Counted from the first letter of the stretch, positions 23,501 to 33,292 are shown. The stretch is DNA of 35,976 nucleotides from Mogibacterium sp. (GCA_017405845.1 JAFQZQ010000035.1:1-35976), one strand, 5' to 3'. Translations and numbers: made by a program. The notes: generated from the letters alone by a model not told the origin.

Positions 23501-26500
23501 TAGGGGACCAGGCATTCCAGGGGTGCTCTTCACTCAGAAACATAGATATACCTGACGGCGTATCGAGCATCGGAGAGGATGCGTTCTACAATTGCACATC
23601 GCTGGTTCAGATAAAAATACCGGCAAGCACGGTCTCTTTGCCGTGGTATGTCTTCGGAGAATGCACCAAACTGGAGGGTATTTGGATCGGCGCTCAGGTC
23701 ACATCAATAGACAGCAATGCTTTCAAGGGCTGCAACAAAGAGATTCTCGTTATCCACGGGGTTGAGGGTTCCTATGCGCAGACATGGGCTGCCGACAACG
23801 GATTCCAGTTCAGCTCTGAAGAATTGGTTATAGACGACAGCAGCTTCTCCGGAAAAGTTGAGGATGCAAACGGCAACGGTATCGAGGGAATCGGAGTGGT
23901 CATCTACGACGATCTCGAAGGCAGAGTCGTTGCCAGAGTTTATACAGATGCAAGCGGAGAGTGGACAAGCACTGATATCGTTAAGGGCAGACAGTATACC
24001 ATAACCTACTCACGCGCCAACTACCGCTTCAGTGCAAATGACTTTAAGGAGACCGCAGGCGGTGCAGTCGTTATTGATACGGTAACGGCTGAAGAGATTA
24101 TCAGCGGCCTTGTGGAGCCATCGGCTTCTGACTTTACATATGAAATCATGAACGGTAATGATATCCGTATTACCGGATATACCGGAACTGAAGAGAAGAT
24201 AAGCATACCTTCAGCTATCGGTGAGTACAGTGTAGTAAGCATCGGTGAATCGGCGTTTACCGCAAATAAGCTCACGGCAGTAGTGATACCTGAAGGAGTC
24301 ACGAGCATCGAAGAAAAAGCATTTTATGACTGCAGTAAGCTGACAGCAGTGCTTCTGCCATCAACTCTCACAAGCATTGGTACTAATGCATTCCATCGCT
24401 GCACCGGACTTTCGGAGATAAGCCTGCCGTTCGGTCTGCAGACGATCTACAGCAGTGCATTCAGCAATTGCACCGGGCTTAAGGCGATCCACATCCCGGA
24501 TTCGGTGACAACCATTGGGTCGTACGCCTTCGATTACTGTACAGGTCTTGAGTCGGCGAATTATCCGCTTGCGATCCAGAGTGCAGGCTCGGGCATCTTC
24601 GACGAATGCACCAAACTGACAAGCTTCACTGTCCCTGATGGAGTAACTGAGCTTGCTGACAGCTTCTTCTCTATGAGTGAGGTCACAGAGGTGATCTTAC
24701 CGGACAGCCTCAAGGTAATCGGACAAGGTGCTTTCAGGAACTGCAGTAAGCTTACGTCTATCACACTGCCGGCATCACTCGAGACTATTCAGTCCACTGC
24801 ATTCATGTACTGCACCGGACTTAAGACGATAGAATTTCCGGAAACGCTTAAGGAGATTGGCGGCAGCGCATTCTACGGATGCACCGGCCTGACAGCAGTC
24901 CACATCCCTGATGGGGTCACATCGATTGGAGGAGACGCTTTTGCAAGCTGCTCAGCTCTCGAGGAGTTCAACTATCCTCTGAGCCTTGAATCAGGAGGAA
25001 GCGGAATATTATCGGGTGATACGAAAATTACGGAAATCACTGTTCCTGAAGGCGTTACAAAACTTGCAGATTATGCATTCGCGGGGTGCAATAATTTGAC
25101 TAAGATAAACCTTCCGGAATCACTTACGGAAATAGGTCGATACGCGTTTGAATATTGCACGGGACTTACGGAAATCGTTGTTCCTGATTCTGTCACAGTA
25201 ATAGGATCTAGGGCATTCTACGGATGCACCGGCCTCACGGAATTCAAATTCCCGACTGCACTCACAAAGATCAATTCATATGCGTTCAGCGGCTGCACAG
25301 GATTAACTGCTATCGAGCTCCCTGATACAGTCACATTCCTTGGCGAAAGATGCTTCTCCGAATGCACAAATCTGGAACAGGCGAATTACCCGGCATCTCT
25401 CGAAAAAACAGATGGCAGCGTATTTGCCTACGATACTAAACTCAAAGAGATGAGCGTTCCTGAAGGCGTTACTGTGCTGGCGGAAAAAGCATTCTACGGA
25501 TGCAGGCTGATCGAAACGATTCACCTGCCGGACAGCCTTAGGGAGATAGGCCCATATGCGTTCAATATGTGTTCTTCGCTGACAAACATAGAGATACCGT
25601 CAGGAGTAACAAAAATAGGCGATTATGCATTCCAGGAGTGCGAATCCCTAAAGGGCTCCATAGAAGTGCCGGAATCAGTCACAGAGTTAGGTAAATATGC
25701 TTTCGATAAATGCTCCGGCATAGAGGAAATCAGGCTGCCGGACGGACTTAAGAGCATAGGAAGCTACGCATTTGCAAACTGCACTTCGCTCAGAAGCATC
25801 AATTATCCGGTTTCAGTTGAAACTATAGGCGGTGCCCTTTTTACAAATGACTCCAGTCTTAAGTCGATAACAGTTCCTGAAGGCGTTACTGCTTTGCCGG
25901 AGTATGCGTTCGGCGGCGCTTCATTCCTGACAGAAGTATCACTGCCTTCGACGCTTACATCGATTGGCAGGAACGCATTCTACGGATGCAGCGGACTTAC
26001 TTCTATAACATTGCCTGACAGCGTGGAGACGATAGGTGACAATGCATTTCACAACTGCACTAATCTGACATCGTTTGGATACCCTAAGTCACTCAAGACC
26101 TGCGGTACTTACATGTTCACCGGCGACGCTAAACTGAGGAGCATTACGATCCCTGAGGGTGTTACGGAGCTGCCGCAGAATGTTTTCGACCACGCAGACA
26201 AACTTGTGACAGTAAGACTTCCGAAGACTCTGACAAAAATCGGCGACTCGGCATTCTATCAGGCTACAAGCCTTAAAAAGGTCATAATCCCTGACAGCGT
26301 CACTACTATTGAACAGCACGCGTTCAACGGATGCGAATCGCTTGTGAAGATGATAATACCGGCCAGCGTCACTGAGATCGCTTACAGAGTGTTCAGATAT
26401 AACACATCGCTTGAGGCTATCTGGATCGGCGAACAGGTCACATCTATAAACAACGGCGCGTTCGATAGCTGCGACAAAAATAAGCTGGTCATACACGGTG

Positions 26501-29500
26501 TTGCCGGCTCCTATGCAAATACATGGGCTACAAGCAATGGCTATGCATTCCAGACAGACGAAGTGGTGATAGAAGATAACGAGATCACCGGCGTTGTCAA
26601 CGATAGCGAGGGCAAGGGCCTCGAAGGTGTACATGTCACTATCTTCGACGATGCCGAGGGAACCAAGGCATTTACATGTAACACGGATGGTGACGGCAGA
26701 TGGGAGTGCACGGAGCTGACAAGCGGCAAAAAGTACACTGTCAGCTACGGTATGACAAACTATACGTTCAGCAACAATCAGATAAAGGTAGAAGCCGGCG
26801 TAGACAGCGAGTTGGATCCGGTAACGGCAGAGAAAGTACTTGACGGTCTTACAGTAGGCGATGCTGCTGATTTCACTTATGAAGCAATCAACGGCAATGA
26901 GATCAAGATCACCGGATACACAGGATCCGCGAAGAAGCTGCAGATACCTGAGGTGATCGATGACCTTAAGGTCACCATGATCGGAAGCAACGCGTTCGGT
27001 GAGAGCAGCAAGATAACCCAGCTGGCGATCCCTGAGAGTGTTACACAGATACAGTCATCAGCATTTTATAACAACAGCTCTATAACACAGGTGCTGCTGC
27101 CGTCGACACTTGAGACTTTAGGAGGATCGGTATTCGAGGGATGTACTTCTCTGGAGACAATCGATCTGCCATATGGCCTCAAACGAATAGAATATGAATC
27201 ATTCAGATACAGCGGTCTGAAGTCGATCTCTTTCCCGGATACAGTCTTATACATTTCGAGCCTTGCGTTCGCTGACTGCAGTAACCTTGAAAGAATTGAC
27301 TATCCAATGGGTGTCCTGTCGACTGACACATATGTCTTCCACAATGACCCGAAGCTGACCATGGTAGAGGTACCTGAAGGAGTCACATATATTGCGGAAG
27401 ACCTGTTCAACGGCTGTAATTACCTCACAAGCATAGTGCTGCCTGAAAGCCTGAAAAAGATCAACAGTACGGCATTCGCAGATTGCGACGGACTTACATC
27501 GGTCAGGATACCTGACGGAGTCACTACATTCGGTTACGGCGTATTTTCAGGCTGCGACAACCTTGCGATGGTCAACTACCCGGCATCACTTACTTCTTGC
27601 AGCTCCGCTCCGTTCGGCAGTTGCGGAAAGCTCAAGACGATTGCTATACCTGACGGAGTCAAAAGGATCGTGAAGTACTCACTGAGTTCGATCGACGGAC
27701 TGACTGAGGTAGTGATACCGGATTCGGTTGAGGCCATCGATGAAAGAGCGCTCAATAACTGCAAGGCACTCAAGACAATACAGCTTCCGTCATCGCTCAA
27801 AACTGTCGGGCAGTATGCGTTCAGTGGCTGCGAGGCACTTCTTTACGCGATCTATCCGGGTACGGAGGAAGAATGGAATGCTTACGTAACAATAGGGGAT
27901 TACAATACAGAGCTTGCCAATGCACTGGTATTCAACGGCGGACAGGGCCAGATAACCGCTCCGGTTGCTCCGGACCTTTACGGTGAAGCCTATGGCCACA
28001 AGCAGGCTCGTCTCGTATGGGACTATACCGGAGACACCAGTCTGGTTAAACGCTATGTCATCTACCGCAGTGAGAACGGCATCAACTACAACCCTCTCAG
28101 AAGCGTTGCCGGCACATCATATGAGTACATCGACAAGCTGTCGTTCACAGGCGGCTCAAAGACCTACTTCTACAAGATAACCGTCTTTGACAAATATGAC
28201 CGCAGCAAGGACAGCCAGCCTGTAAGAGTCGATGCGGTTTCGACCGATCACGAGGCACCGAACGCTGTTATCAGCCCGGGCAAGAACGCTTACGTGAGGA
28301 CCGGCGATGAATGCAACTTCTCCGGAGCTATGTCGACCGACAATGATGCCATCGCATCGTACAGGTGGACGTTCAGCGACGGAACAAGAGGGTCCGGTAA
28401 GAACATCAAGCACATGTTCACCAGCACGGGAACATACACGGTAACTCTCGAGGTTACAGATGTGAATGGCAACACGGGTACCACAACTGTTCAGATCACT
28501 GCGATCGACCCTAACGACCCGAATTACACGATGCTCAAGCTGACCGTCTGCAACGCGGAGAACAAAGATCCTATCAAGGGCGCACAGGTATCGATAACCC
28601 GCGATGAGGCGACTGATACGTTCGAATCCGATAACAACGGCCAGGTGATTCAGATCGTCAAGAGCGGCGACTACGTGATATCCGCAGCAGCTAACGGCTT
28701 CATGCCTCGTACAGTCAAGATCGTAGCGGAAGGAGGTATTCAGGAGAGCACATTAGGACTGGCTACCAAGAACATCATGAGTGGCTCCATCACCGTTGAG
28801 GAGATGACCTACGACGAGATAGTAGCTGCCGGAATCGATGTAAATGCTCCGGGCAACGGACATGTTTACGAATTCGAGACACACCTCACATTCGTAGCAG
28901 GAATCCAGACCTACGACTTCCCGATCAATATTTTCAAGAATGAGAAGGGTGAGATAGTAAAGACGACAGGCGGCGGATTCCGCAATATCGGGGATCCGTA
29001 CACGCCGGGAGGCGAGGGCTTCAGGCTCGGTATCTTCCCGATAACCGAGAAATTCGTACTGGTCATCTACGGCGAGGTCCACTGGCTCAAGGAGATGTAC
29101 AAAGTAGAGCTTGTGGTCAACAACAACTCGTCTACAGATACCCTCGAAGACATCCACGGCGAGCTGATACTGCCTGACGGCATGTCGCTTGCTGACATGG
29201 TGAGCGGTGCACAGACTGCGGATCACGACATGGGAAGCCTCGGATACAACTCAAGCACAAGCACCGAGTGGTACATCAGAGGAGATAAAGAGGGCGAATA
29301 CAACATCAAGGCAAGAGTAACTGCCACATCGATGCCTTACGGCGAGGTGCTGGAGCAGATCTATGAGACAGCGACACCTGTTAAGGTATACGCGGGCAGC
29401 GCACTCAAGCTCACGATAACCTGTCCGGATCAGGCGGAGCGCGGAAAGACCTACAAGGTGAAGTACAAACTCGAGAATGTATCCGACAAACACCTATACA

Positions 29501-31443
29501 ACCTGTCATTCGGTATAACGGGCAGCAAACAGTACAAGGTTGTTGGATTCGGTGATAAGGAAGCCTGGCTGCCGATAACAAGCTCATCTTATGGAGCAGG
29601 CTGGACCCGTAAGGTGGATGATCTGGCACCGGGTGGCTACGTCCAGCTTGAGCTTGAAACAACCATATGGTTCAACTCGGCTCTGGAACTGGTAGCGTTC
29701 TCCAAGTTGGGAGCGTTCATCGACGTCGCTTACTATCTGACGGATGTGTCGATGGTGACCGCCGAGACCAACACTACCGATATACCGTACGAGATAGTGG
29801 TCGAACGCGCTGAGCGGCCGAACCTCATCGATAAGGTCCTCCCGGATGGTCTTGAGAAATTCCTCGAGAAATTCGGAATCGAATTCCCTGGCGATTCGCT
29901 CGGAGGCACGCTGATTGAATGGTTTGGCGAGGATGTGCTCGGAATGGAAAGTGCGTCGGGTGCCAAAACGTGGCTCAAACTGGCTCAGGGTTCAACAGAG
30001 AGCACGCTGACGGTTGAGATCGACGACGGACGTGGTGAGAAAGACTCTATTGAGAACGATGTAGTCAGGGTGTCAAGCGGCTCAGTTGATCAGCAGATCG
30101 TTGACATTCTCAACGGCAACAAGATCAAGACAGGCGTCGACGGTGTCACCATCACAGCGAAAGGGCCTGGAACATCAAGGCTCAAGATCGGTGTTGAGAA
30201 CAAGTTCGGCGAGCTGGAGCGCGAATACACGGTAGACTACGTTGTAAACGGACATGAGACCAAAACCACTACGACGGTTGGTTTCAACGAAACAACGAAG
30301 AAGTACGTATGCGAGGAGGACAACTTCGAAGAGACTATCACCGCGCACAGGAACATGGAGATTCAGGAGTACCTGAAGAACCCGTTCCAGAAACTCGACG
30401 ATACTCTGACTATCGACGTCACCGGACATACCAAGGACACAAATTACACAGTCCAGCTGACCGGAAAGCAGATCGATGATCTCCTCGAGGGAACGACTGT
30501 CGACAGTCTGGATATCAAGGGCAACATAGCAAATATGTCATACTCACGTGAGGCTCTCACTACCTTATCCACAAAGGGCGGCACTGTGGACTTCACGGCT
30601 GAGAAGCTGACGTATACGGAAAGACAGGCTCTCGGAACCACAAATCCTGTATACAGGTTTACAGCAAACACCACGGCGGATCCGCGTTGGGATTACTCGG
30701 GCGGCCCTGTCACGATCACAGTAGACTATGAGATCGTCGGCGAAGAGAACCAGAAGAACGTACAGATCAGACATATCAAGGAGGACGGCAGCGAAGAGAT
30801 ACTGCCTGCGACATACAATCCGAAGTACAAGACGATCACCTTCAAGACGAACAGTTTCTCGTATTTCGAGATCCTCGCGGAAGGCGGACACGACAATGCT
30901 GAGGAGGCAGAAACTGTAGCAACGCTCATCAGCGATCTGCCGGCAGCCACAAGCGTGAAGCTCAGTGACAGCGCTCAGGTGAAGGCGGCTCTCGAGGCTT
31001 ATGAAAGCCTCACAGAAACTGCTAAGGCGGAGCTGAACGAAGCAGATGTGAAGAAACTTCTTGACGCAGCTGCAAAGATCGACTCGCTCGAGAAAGCAGA
31101 AGCAGCCAAGATCAAGGCAAACCACGGCAAGATCGATACGAAGCTGCCGAAGGTGACCATCTACGCACCTAAGGCCGGTAAGAAATACCTGACAGCCAAG
31201 TGGAAGAAGCTTACCGCTGCACAGAAGAAGAAGGTCAAGGGTATCGAAGTAGAATACAGCACAAGCAAGACCTTCAAGACGGCCTACAAGTTCAAGACGG
31301 TCAGCAAGACAGCTGCCAGCACCAAGATCTCTAAGCTGAAGTCCAAGAAGTACTACTATGTACGCGTACACACATACGTGATCCGCAACGGAGTAAGGTA
31401 TGTATCACCATGGTCGAAGGTTAAGAAGATCCGAGTGAAATAA
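20578..31443 (+). CDS. Giant secreted LRR_5 (BspA-like) surface protein
   Basis: 3621 residues. A signal peptide ends at LAFAA (about 28), then an acidic linker and two copies of a PPC-like beta domain (about 78-180 and 190-293). Three long LRR_5 blocks of roughly 23-residue repeats (pattern: x-IGxxAFxxCxxLxxxxLP) lie at about 572-1080, 1185-1995 and 2098-2460. They are separated by two carboxypeptidase-regulatory-like domains (1088-1175, 2002-2088). Then come FN3 (2462-2554), PKD (2558-2645, with SYRWTFSDGT), a third regulatory-like domain (2650-2735), about 650 unassigned residues, a helical segment near 3450-3510 and a C-terminal FN3 ending KIRVK. LRR_5 arrays of this sort mediate adhesion in other bacteria. 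No LPXTG or SLH domain is seen, so attachment is unexplained. Monocistronic, ended by the palindrome at 31451. Confidence 0.9.
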   Translation: MNLRKRLLTMLLALTMVLTYMPGLAFAATESDGSDTPKAAEEAIEPEATGPEATGPETPADEGDEPVDPGRWNGEAQKDTITVNETKEVTIGKSRDYVSFEFKPTVSGWYNFKSDGEYDTYGRVLDADQNELAMSDDGSGVNGDNFNVLFEAEAGETYYLQAAMYGTDTGEFTVELVEGEEPAVDQGKWSGQKYSDTISLEETKNVDLENVRDYASFEFTAPKDGWYSFSSSGGEDTYGRVLDSDEYLLDEDDDIGNGDYNFEIVFQAEAGKKYYLEACFLDPETGSFSVFVTETTEPSGGGDDDDDDDANWGLDYTVTSYGAGRTFSIESIIEEYGQHGTLTGYWYRTQNGQIIEEDVDNPIATGVAGTTEYDSDYAIRATLPVDWKMFRLEVVETDADGNVVARKTDTYNNTYEYEPAPGDNVDSATFVPAQPINLKYREDGSLETIYDEDSNERIGRYFKYSFPGFQEGDKLVVEYNDGKGTVEYEYRENTYNEETGESLFDDYYEYHFVNPADETGKDVIGFDYRFEQTETEEWEPNSTHAFTTHVWSIDHVVECPVNIVLDESKPEFEYEAIAGDFVRITRYNGTSKDISIPSTISGKTVQEIGDGVFAGMNITSVTIPDSVEVIGKNAFDFCKSLKSVDLGKGIKTIKDYAFYGCGGVSTFALPGTLTNIGQQAFAKCTGVTSFSLPDSITEIGSEAFAGIPGLKTVNYPKSLQSTGGDLFKGDEQITSFVVPEGVTTLASYVFMGCSYLTNVTLPTSMTKIGTYAFYGCSALEHIDLPFELTTINGYAFYDCDKLSAVQIPDTVTFIGSHAFADCAALSSINYPMSLDSTGGYLLDNTPNVKEITVPDGVLSLASSVFSGSSMLTKVNLPEGLKVIESQAFYENKGLKTIELPDSVEEFGSSVFAGCTSLTSINYPASLKKCSWSVWTNTPKLKSITVPDGVTVLPKYAFEDADGLVTVVLPDSLETIGDQAFQGCSSLRNIDIPDGVSSIGEDAFYNCTSLVQIKIPASTVSLPWYVFGECTKLEGIWIGAQVTSIDSNAFKGCNKEILVIHGVEGSYAQTWAADNGFQFSSEELVIDDSSFSGKVEDANGNGIEGIGVVIYDDLEGRVVARVYTDASGEWTSTDIVKGRQYTITYSRANYRFSANDFKETAGGAVVIDTVTAEEIISGLVEPSASDFTYEIMNGNDIRITGYTGTEEKISIPSAIGEYSVVSIGESAFTANKLTAVVIPEGVTSIEEKAFYDCSKLTAVLLPSTLTSIGTNAFHRCTGLSEISLPFGLQTIYSSAFSNCTGLKAIHIPDSVTTIGSYAFDYCTGLESANYPLAIQSAGSGIFDECTKLTSFTVPDGVTELADSFFSMSEVTEVILPDSLKVIGQGAFRNCSKLTSITLPASLETIQSTAFMYCTGLKTIEFPETLKEIGGSAFYGCTGLTAVHIPDGVTSIGGDAFASCSALEEFNYPLSLESGGSGILSGDTKITEITVPEGVTKLADYAFAGCNNLTKINLPESLTEIGRYAFEYCTGLTEIVVPDSVTVIGSRAFYGCTGLTEFKFPTALTKINSYAFSGCTGLTAIELPDTVTFLGERCFSECTNLEQANYPASLEKTDGSVFAYDTKLKEMSVPEGVTVLAEKAFYGCRLIETIHLPDSLREIGPYAFNMCSSLTNIEIPSGVTKIGDYAFQECESLKGSIEVPESVTELGKYAFDKCSGIEEIRLPDGLKSIGSYAFANCTSLRSINYPVSVETIGGALFTNDSSLKSITVPEGVTALPEYAFGGASFLTEVSLPSTLTSIGRNAFYGCSGLTSITLPDSVETIGDNAFHNCTNLTSFGYPKSLKTCGTYMFTGDAKLRSITIPEGVTELPQNVFDHADKLVTVRLPKTLTKIGDSAFYQATSLKKVIIPDSVTTIEQHAFNGCESLVKMIIPASVTEIAYRVFRYNTSLEAIWIGEQVTSINNGAFDSCDKNKLVIHGVAGSYANTWATSNGYAFQTDEVVIEDNEITGVVNDSEGKGLEGVHVTIFDDAEGTKAFTCNTDGDGRWECTELTSGKKYTVSYGMTNYTFSNNQIKVEAGVDSELDPVTAEKVLDGLTVGDAADFTYEAINGNEIKITGYTGSAKKLQIPEVIDDLKVTMIGSNAFGESSKITQLAIPESVTQIQSSAFYNNSSITQVLLPSTLETLGGSVFEGCTSLETIDLPYGLKRIEYESFRYSGLKSISFPDTVLYISSLAFADCSNLERIDYPMGVLSTDTYVFHNDPKLTMVEVPEGVTYIAEDLFNGCNYLTSIVLPESLKKINSTAFADCDGLTSVRIPDGVTTFGYGVFSGCDNLAMVNYPASLTSCSSAPFGSCGKLKTIAIPDGVKRIVKYSLSSIDGLTEVVIPDSVEAIDERALNNCKALKTIQLPSSLKTVGQYAFSGCEALLYAIYPGTEEEWNAYVTIGDYNTELANALVFNGGQGQITAPVAPDLYGEAYGHKQARLVWDYTGDTSLVKRYVIYRSENGINYNPLRSVAGTSYEYIDKLSFTGGSKTYFYKITVFDKYDRSKDSQPVRVDAVSTDHEAPNAVISPGKNAYVRTGDECNFSGAMSTDNDAIASYRWTFSDGTRGSGKNIKHMFTSTGTYTVTLEVTDVNGNTGTTTVQITAIDPNDPNYTMLKLTVCNAENKDPIKGAQVSITRDEATDTFESDNNGQVIQIVKSGDYVISAAANGFMPRTVKIVAEGGIQESTLGLATKNIMSGSITVEEMTYDEIVAAGIDVNAPGNGHVYEFETHLTFVAGIQTYDFPINIFKNEKGEIVKTTGGGFRNIGDPYTPGGEGFRLGIFPITEKFVLVIYGEVHWLKEMYKVELVVNNNSSTDTLEDIHGELILPDGMSLADMVSGAQTADHDMGSLGYNSSTSTEWYIRGDKEGEYNIKARVTATSMPYGEVLEQIYETATPVKVYAGSALKLTITCPDQAERGKTYKVKYKLENVSDKHLYNLSFGITGSKQYKVVGFGDKEAWLPITSSSYGAGWTRKVDDLAPGGYVQLELETTIWFNSALELVAFSKLGAFIDVAYYLTDVSMVTAETNTTDIPYEIVVERAERPNLIDKVLPDGLEKFLEKFGIEFPGDSLGGTLIEWFGEDVLGMESASGAKTWLKLAQGSTESTLTVEIDDGRGEKDSIENDVVRVSSGSVDQQIVDILNGNKIKTGVDGVTITAKGPGTSRLKIGVENKFGELEREYTVDYVVNGHETKTTTTVGFNETTKKYVCEEDNFEETITAHRNMEIQEYLKNPFQKLDDTLTIDVTGHTKDTNYTVQLTGKQIDDLLEGTTVDSLDIKGNIANMSYSREALTTLSTKGGTVDFTAEKLTYTERQALGTTNPVYRFTANTTADPRWDYSGGPVTITVDYEIVGEENQKNVQIRHIKEDGSEEILPATYNPKYKTITFKTNSFSYFEILAEGGHDNAEEAETVATLISDLPAATSVKLSDSAQVKAALEAYESLTETAKAELNEADVKKLLDAAAKIDSLEKAEAAKIKANHGKIDTKLPKVTIYAPKAGKKYLTAKWKKLTAAQKKKVKGIEVEYSTSKTFKTAYKFKTVSKTAASTKISKLKSKKYYYVRVHTYVIRNGVRYVSPWSKVKKIRVK
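23680..24200 (+). repeat. Intragenic duplication, copy 1
   Basis: Encodes the end of LRR block 1 plus the first regulatory-like domain and the start of the next block. It aligns almost without gaps to the segment 2739 bases (913 codons) downstream. Shared protein landmarks include IWIGxQVTSI, LVIHGVxGSYAxTWA and ITGYTG. Confidence 0.7.
26419..26939 (+). repeat. Intragenic duplication, copy 2
   Basis: The second copy of the LRR-end plus regulatory-domain unit found at 23680-24200. DNA identity is interrupted by many substitutions, so the duplication is old, but length and domain order are kept. Confidence 0.7.
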
Positions 31444-31450
31444 AAAAGAT

Positions 31451-31500
31451 AAAGAGGGACAGTCCCCGTTAGATAGTTCTAACGGGGACTGTCCCTCTTT
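31451..31500. terminator. Bidirectional terminator made of a REP palindrome (locus 7)
   Basis: A perfect 22-pair stem: AAAGAGGGACAGTCCCCGTT then AG (31451-31472), loop ATAGTT, and its exact complement (31479-31500). It lies between two convergent genes that stop at 31443 and 31529 and can end both. The inner arms are the REP core CTAACGGGGAC. Confidence 0.88.
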
Positions 31501-31528
31501 TATTTGTTTATTCGCTTTCTCTTTCTTT

Positions 31529-33292
31529 CTACTTAACTCTGATCGTTACGGTTGCTATCTGGCTCTTTGACTTGTAATTCACCGTGCCGGCAGCTGTTAC
31601 TCTGACTTTTACCTTATAGGTGCCTTTTTTAAGGCCTTTCTTTACTGTAATCCTGCCGGTCGTCTTGTTTACTGTGATCTTTGCATTGCCGGAGACCTTC
31701 GAATATGTCTTTGTTCCCTGGCCCTTATTAACAAAGCGAAGGGTCTTAGTTGTTGTAAGATACTGAGCTTTCTTCTTGACCGCACTTGCTTTCACGGTTG
31801 CGGTCTTTCCCTTGACCGAAAGCTTGTTGGCTATCTTCGCGATCTTGAAGTGTCTGTTGAAGATCTTGCCATCAGCTTTGATCGCAGCTATACCGACTCC
31901 GGCGTTCTTATTGTTTTTGTATGTAGTGGTGCTGCTGAGAATGTTTCCGGACGCATCTCTGACTGTGGCAGTCGGCTTGAATTCTGTACCGTTGTATGTG
32001 TAAGCCGTTTTACTTAAAGAAATATCGTATGGCGAGAACTCAAGATATGTGCCGACACACTCATAACGCTCTTCGACCCAGGTATGTCTTCTGAGAAGAG
32101 CCTTGTCTTCACCAAACTTCTGATTCAGATAATCGCAGCTGTAGATGTGCGGCGATTTGATTTTGTCAGCGAACTCCTGATCGTTGTTGTAATAATAGAG
32201 TGGACAAACGTACTCTGCCTCAAGGAGATCCGGGTTCGGATCGGTAAATTTGATGACTACACTCGACTGGTCATCAATCGACAGCTGGCCGCCGTATACA
32301 GGACCTACAGTCTCGTAATCCTCGTCGTCTTCATCGCCCCAGTCATAGTCAGGATCTTCCTCATCATAACCATCGTCATAATCATACCAAACATCATATA
32401 ATCCGCAGCCGATTCCCAGACACAGGCTACCTGTCAAATCGATATCGATATTTGAATTGATAATCTCCATGTTGGTGTCCTGACTGTCGATTCCGGCATT
32501 GTAGGCGTCATAATACTTAGGCATTTTGTTTGAAATGTGGATGTCAGCGTTATCTATTGTCAGTCGGAAGTCTCCATCTGCATATTCTCCATCGCCGCCA
32601 TAGTTGACCCATGGATACATTGATATGCCATAGAAGAAGCCTGAAGGTGTGTAACCTCCGAGAATATCTATGGCACAGTCTTTAATGAGCATCTTATGTG
32701 CTGCGTAAAGACCTGTTTTGCGGCCTTCCGCATCGGAGATATCTATTGTGAGACCGGCATCTGCTGTAGCTCCGGTAATAAACAGCTCAGAATCCAGGTC
32801 GGCTCCCATTATGCCGTAGTTGGCGCCTCCGCCGACAAATGTATTCCTGCCCTTGAGAATAACGTTCAGCTTCTCAAGGTTCGAATAAATATAGGCCTTA
32901 TCCCAGCCATAGCTGTCTCCGGCGGAGCTGTTTATTGTTACATTATCGAGAGTCAGAGTGCTGGTATCCTTGTCGAACGATACACCTGCAGGAAGTCTGT
33001 CGAGATAATATAAGTAGGTTTCGTTATAGTCCTCATCATATTCTACTTCGATTATTTTCTGGTCTCCGACTGTAAGAACAGGATCCGGTTCTTCCTCCTC
33101 GTCGCCATAGTCATCCAAATCATCATTGTTTGCAGTTGTAGATTCCGCACTTAAGGATTCAGGCATTGCTTGATGAACAGCTTCTCCACCATCTTCATTG
33201 TCTGCGTATACGCTTGATACAGGCATGATTACCAGAGCCACAGTCATCACAAACGCGATCAAAAGCGCGGTATACTTTCTAATTGATTTCAT
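31529..33292 (-). CDS. Secreted beta-helix-like protein with a shared C-terminal module
   Basis: 587 residues, with a signal peptide ending near VYADN (about 31) and an acidic linker (DDYGDEEEEPD). A region of short strand repeats (about 70-340) includes LTLDNVTINSS, LFITGATADAGLTI and LTIDNADIHIS, and looks like a right-handed beta-helix of the carbohydrate-binding DUF4353 kind. An Asp/Tyr-rich loop (about 290-320) could bind calcium. An MBG-like Ig domain (about 415-488) and a C-terminal module (489-587) follow. The C-terminal module, ending in TIRVK, matches that of the 1285-residue protein, with KKGLKKGTYKVKV shared exactly. GGAGG precedes the ATG, and an extended -10 box lies at 33345-33353. 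No LPXTG. Function unknown; a surface role is inference. Confidence 0.75.
   Translation of the reverse strand: MKSIRKYTALLIAFVMTVALVIMPVSSVYADNEDGGEAVHQAMPESLSAESTTANNDDLDDYGDEEEEPDPVLTVGDQKIIEVEYDEDYNETYLYYLDRLPAGVSFDKDTSTLTLDNVTINSSAGDSYGWDKAYIYSNLEKLNVILKGRNTFVGGGANYGIMGADLDSELFITGATADAGLTIDISDAEGRKTGLYAAHKMLIKDCAIDILGGYTPSGFFYGISMYPWVNYGGDGEYADGDFRLTIDNADIHISNKMPKYYDAYNAGIDSQDTNMEIINSNIDIDLTGSLCLGIGCGLYDVWYDYDDGYDEEDPDYDWGDEDDEDYETVGPVYGGQLSIDDQSSVVIKFTDPNPDLLEAEYVCPLYYYNNDQEFADKIKSPHIYSCDYLNQKFGEDKALLRRHTWVEERYECVGTYLEFSPYDISLSKTAYTYNGTEFKPTATVRDASGNILSSTTTYKNNKNAGVGIAAIKADGKIFNRHFKIAKIANKLSVKGKTATVKASAVKKKAQYLTTTKTLRFVNKGQGTKTYSKVSGNAKITVNKTTGRITVKKGLKKGTYKVKVRVTAAGTVNYKSKSQIATVTIRVK

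Noticed and set aside
20578..31443. LPXTG or other sortase signal at the C-termini of the large secreted proteins
   Set aside because: The visible C-termini are lysine-rich beta strands with no LPXTG, no final hydrophobic helix and no basic tail after such a helix.
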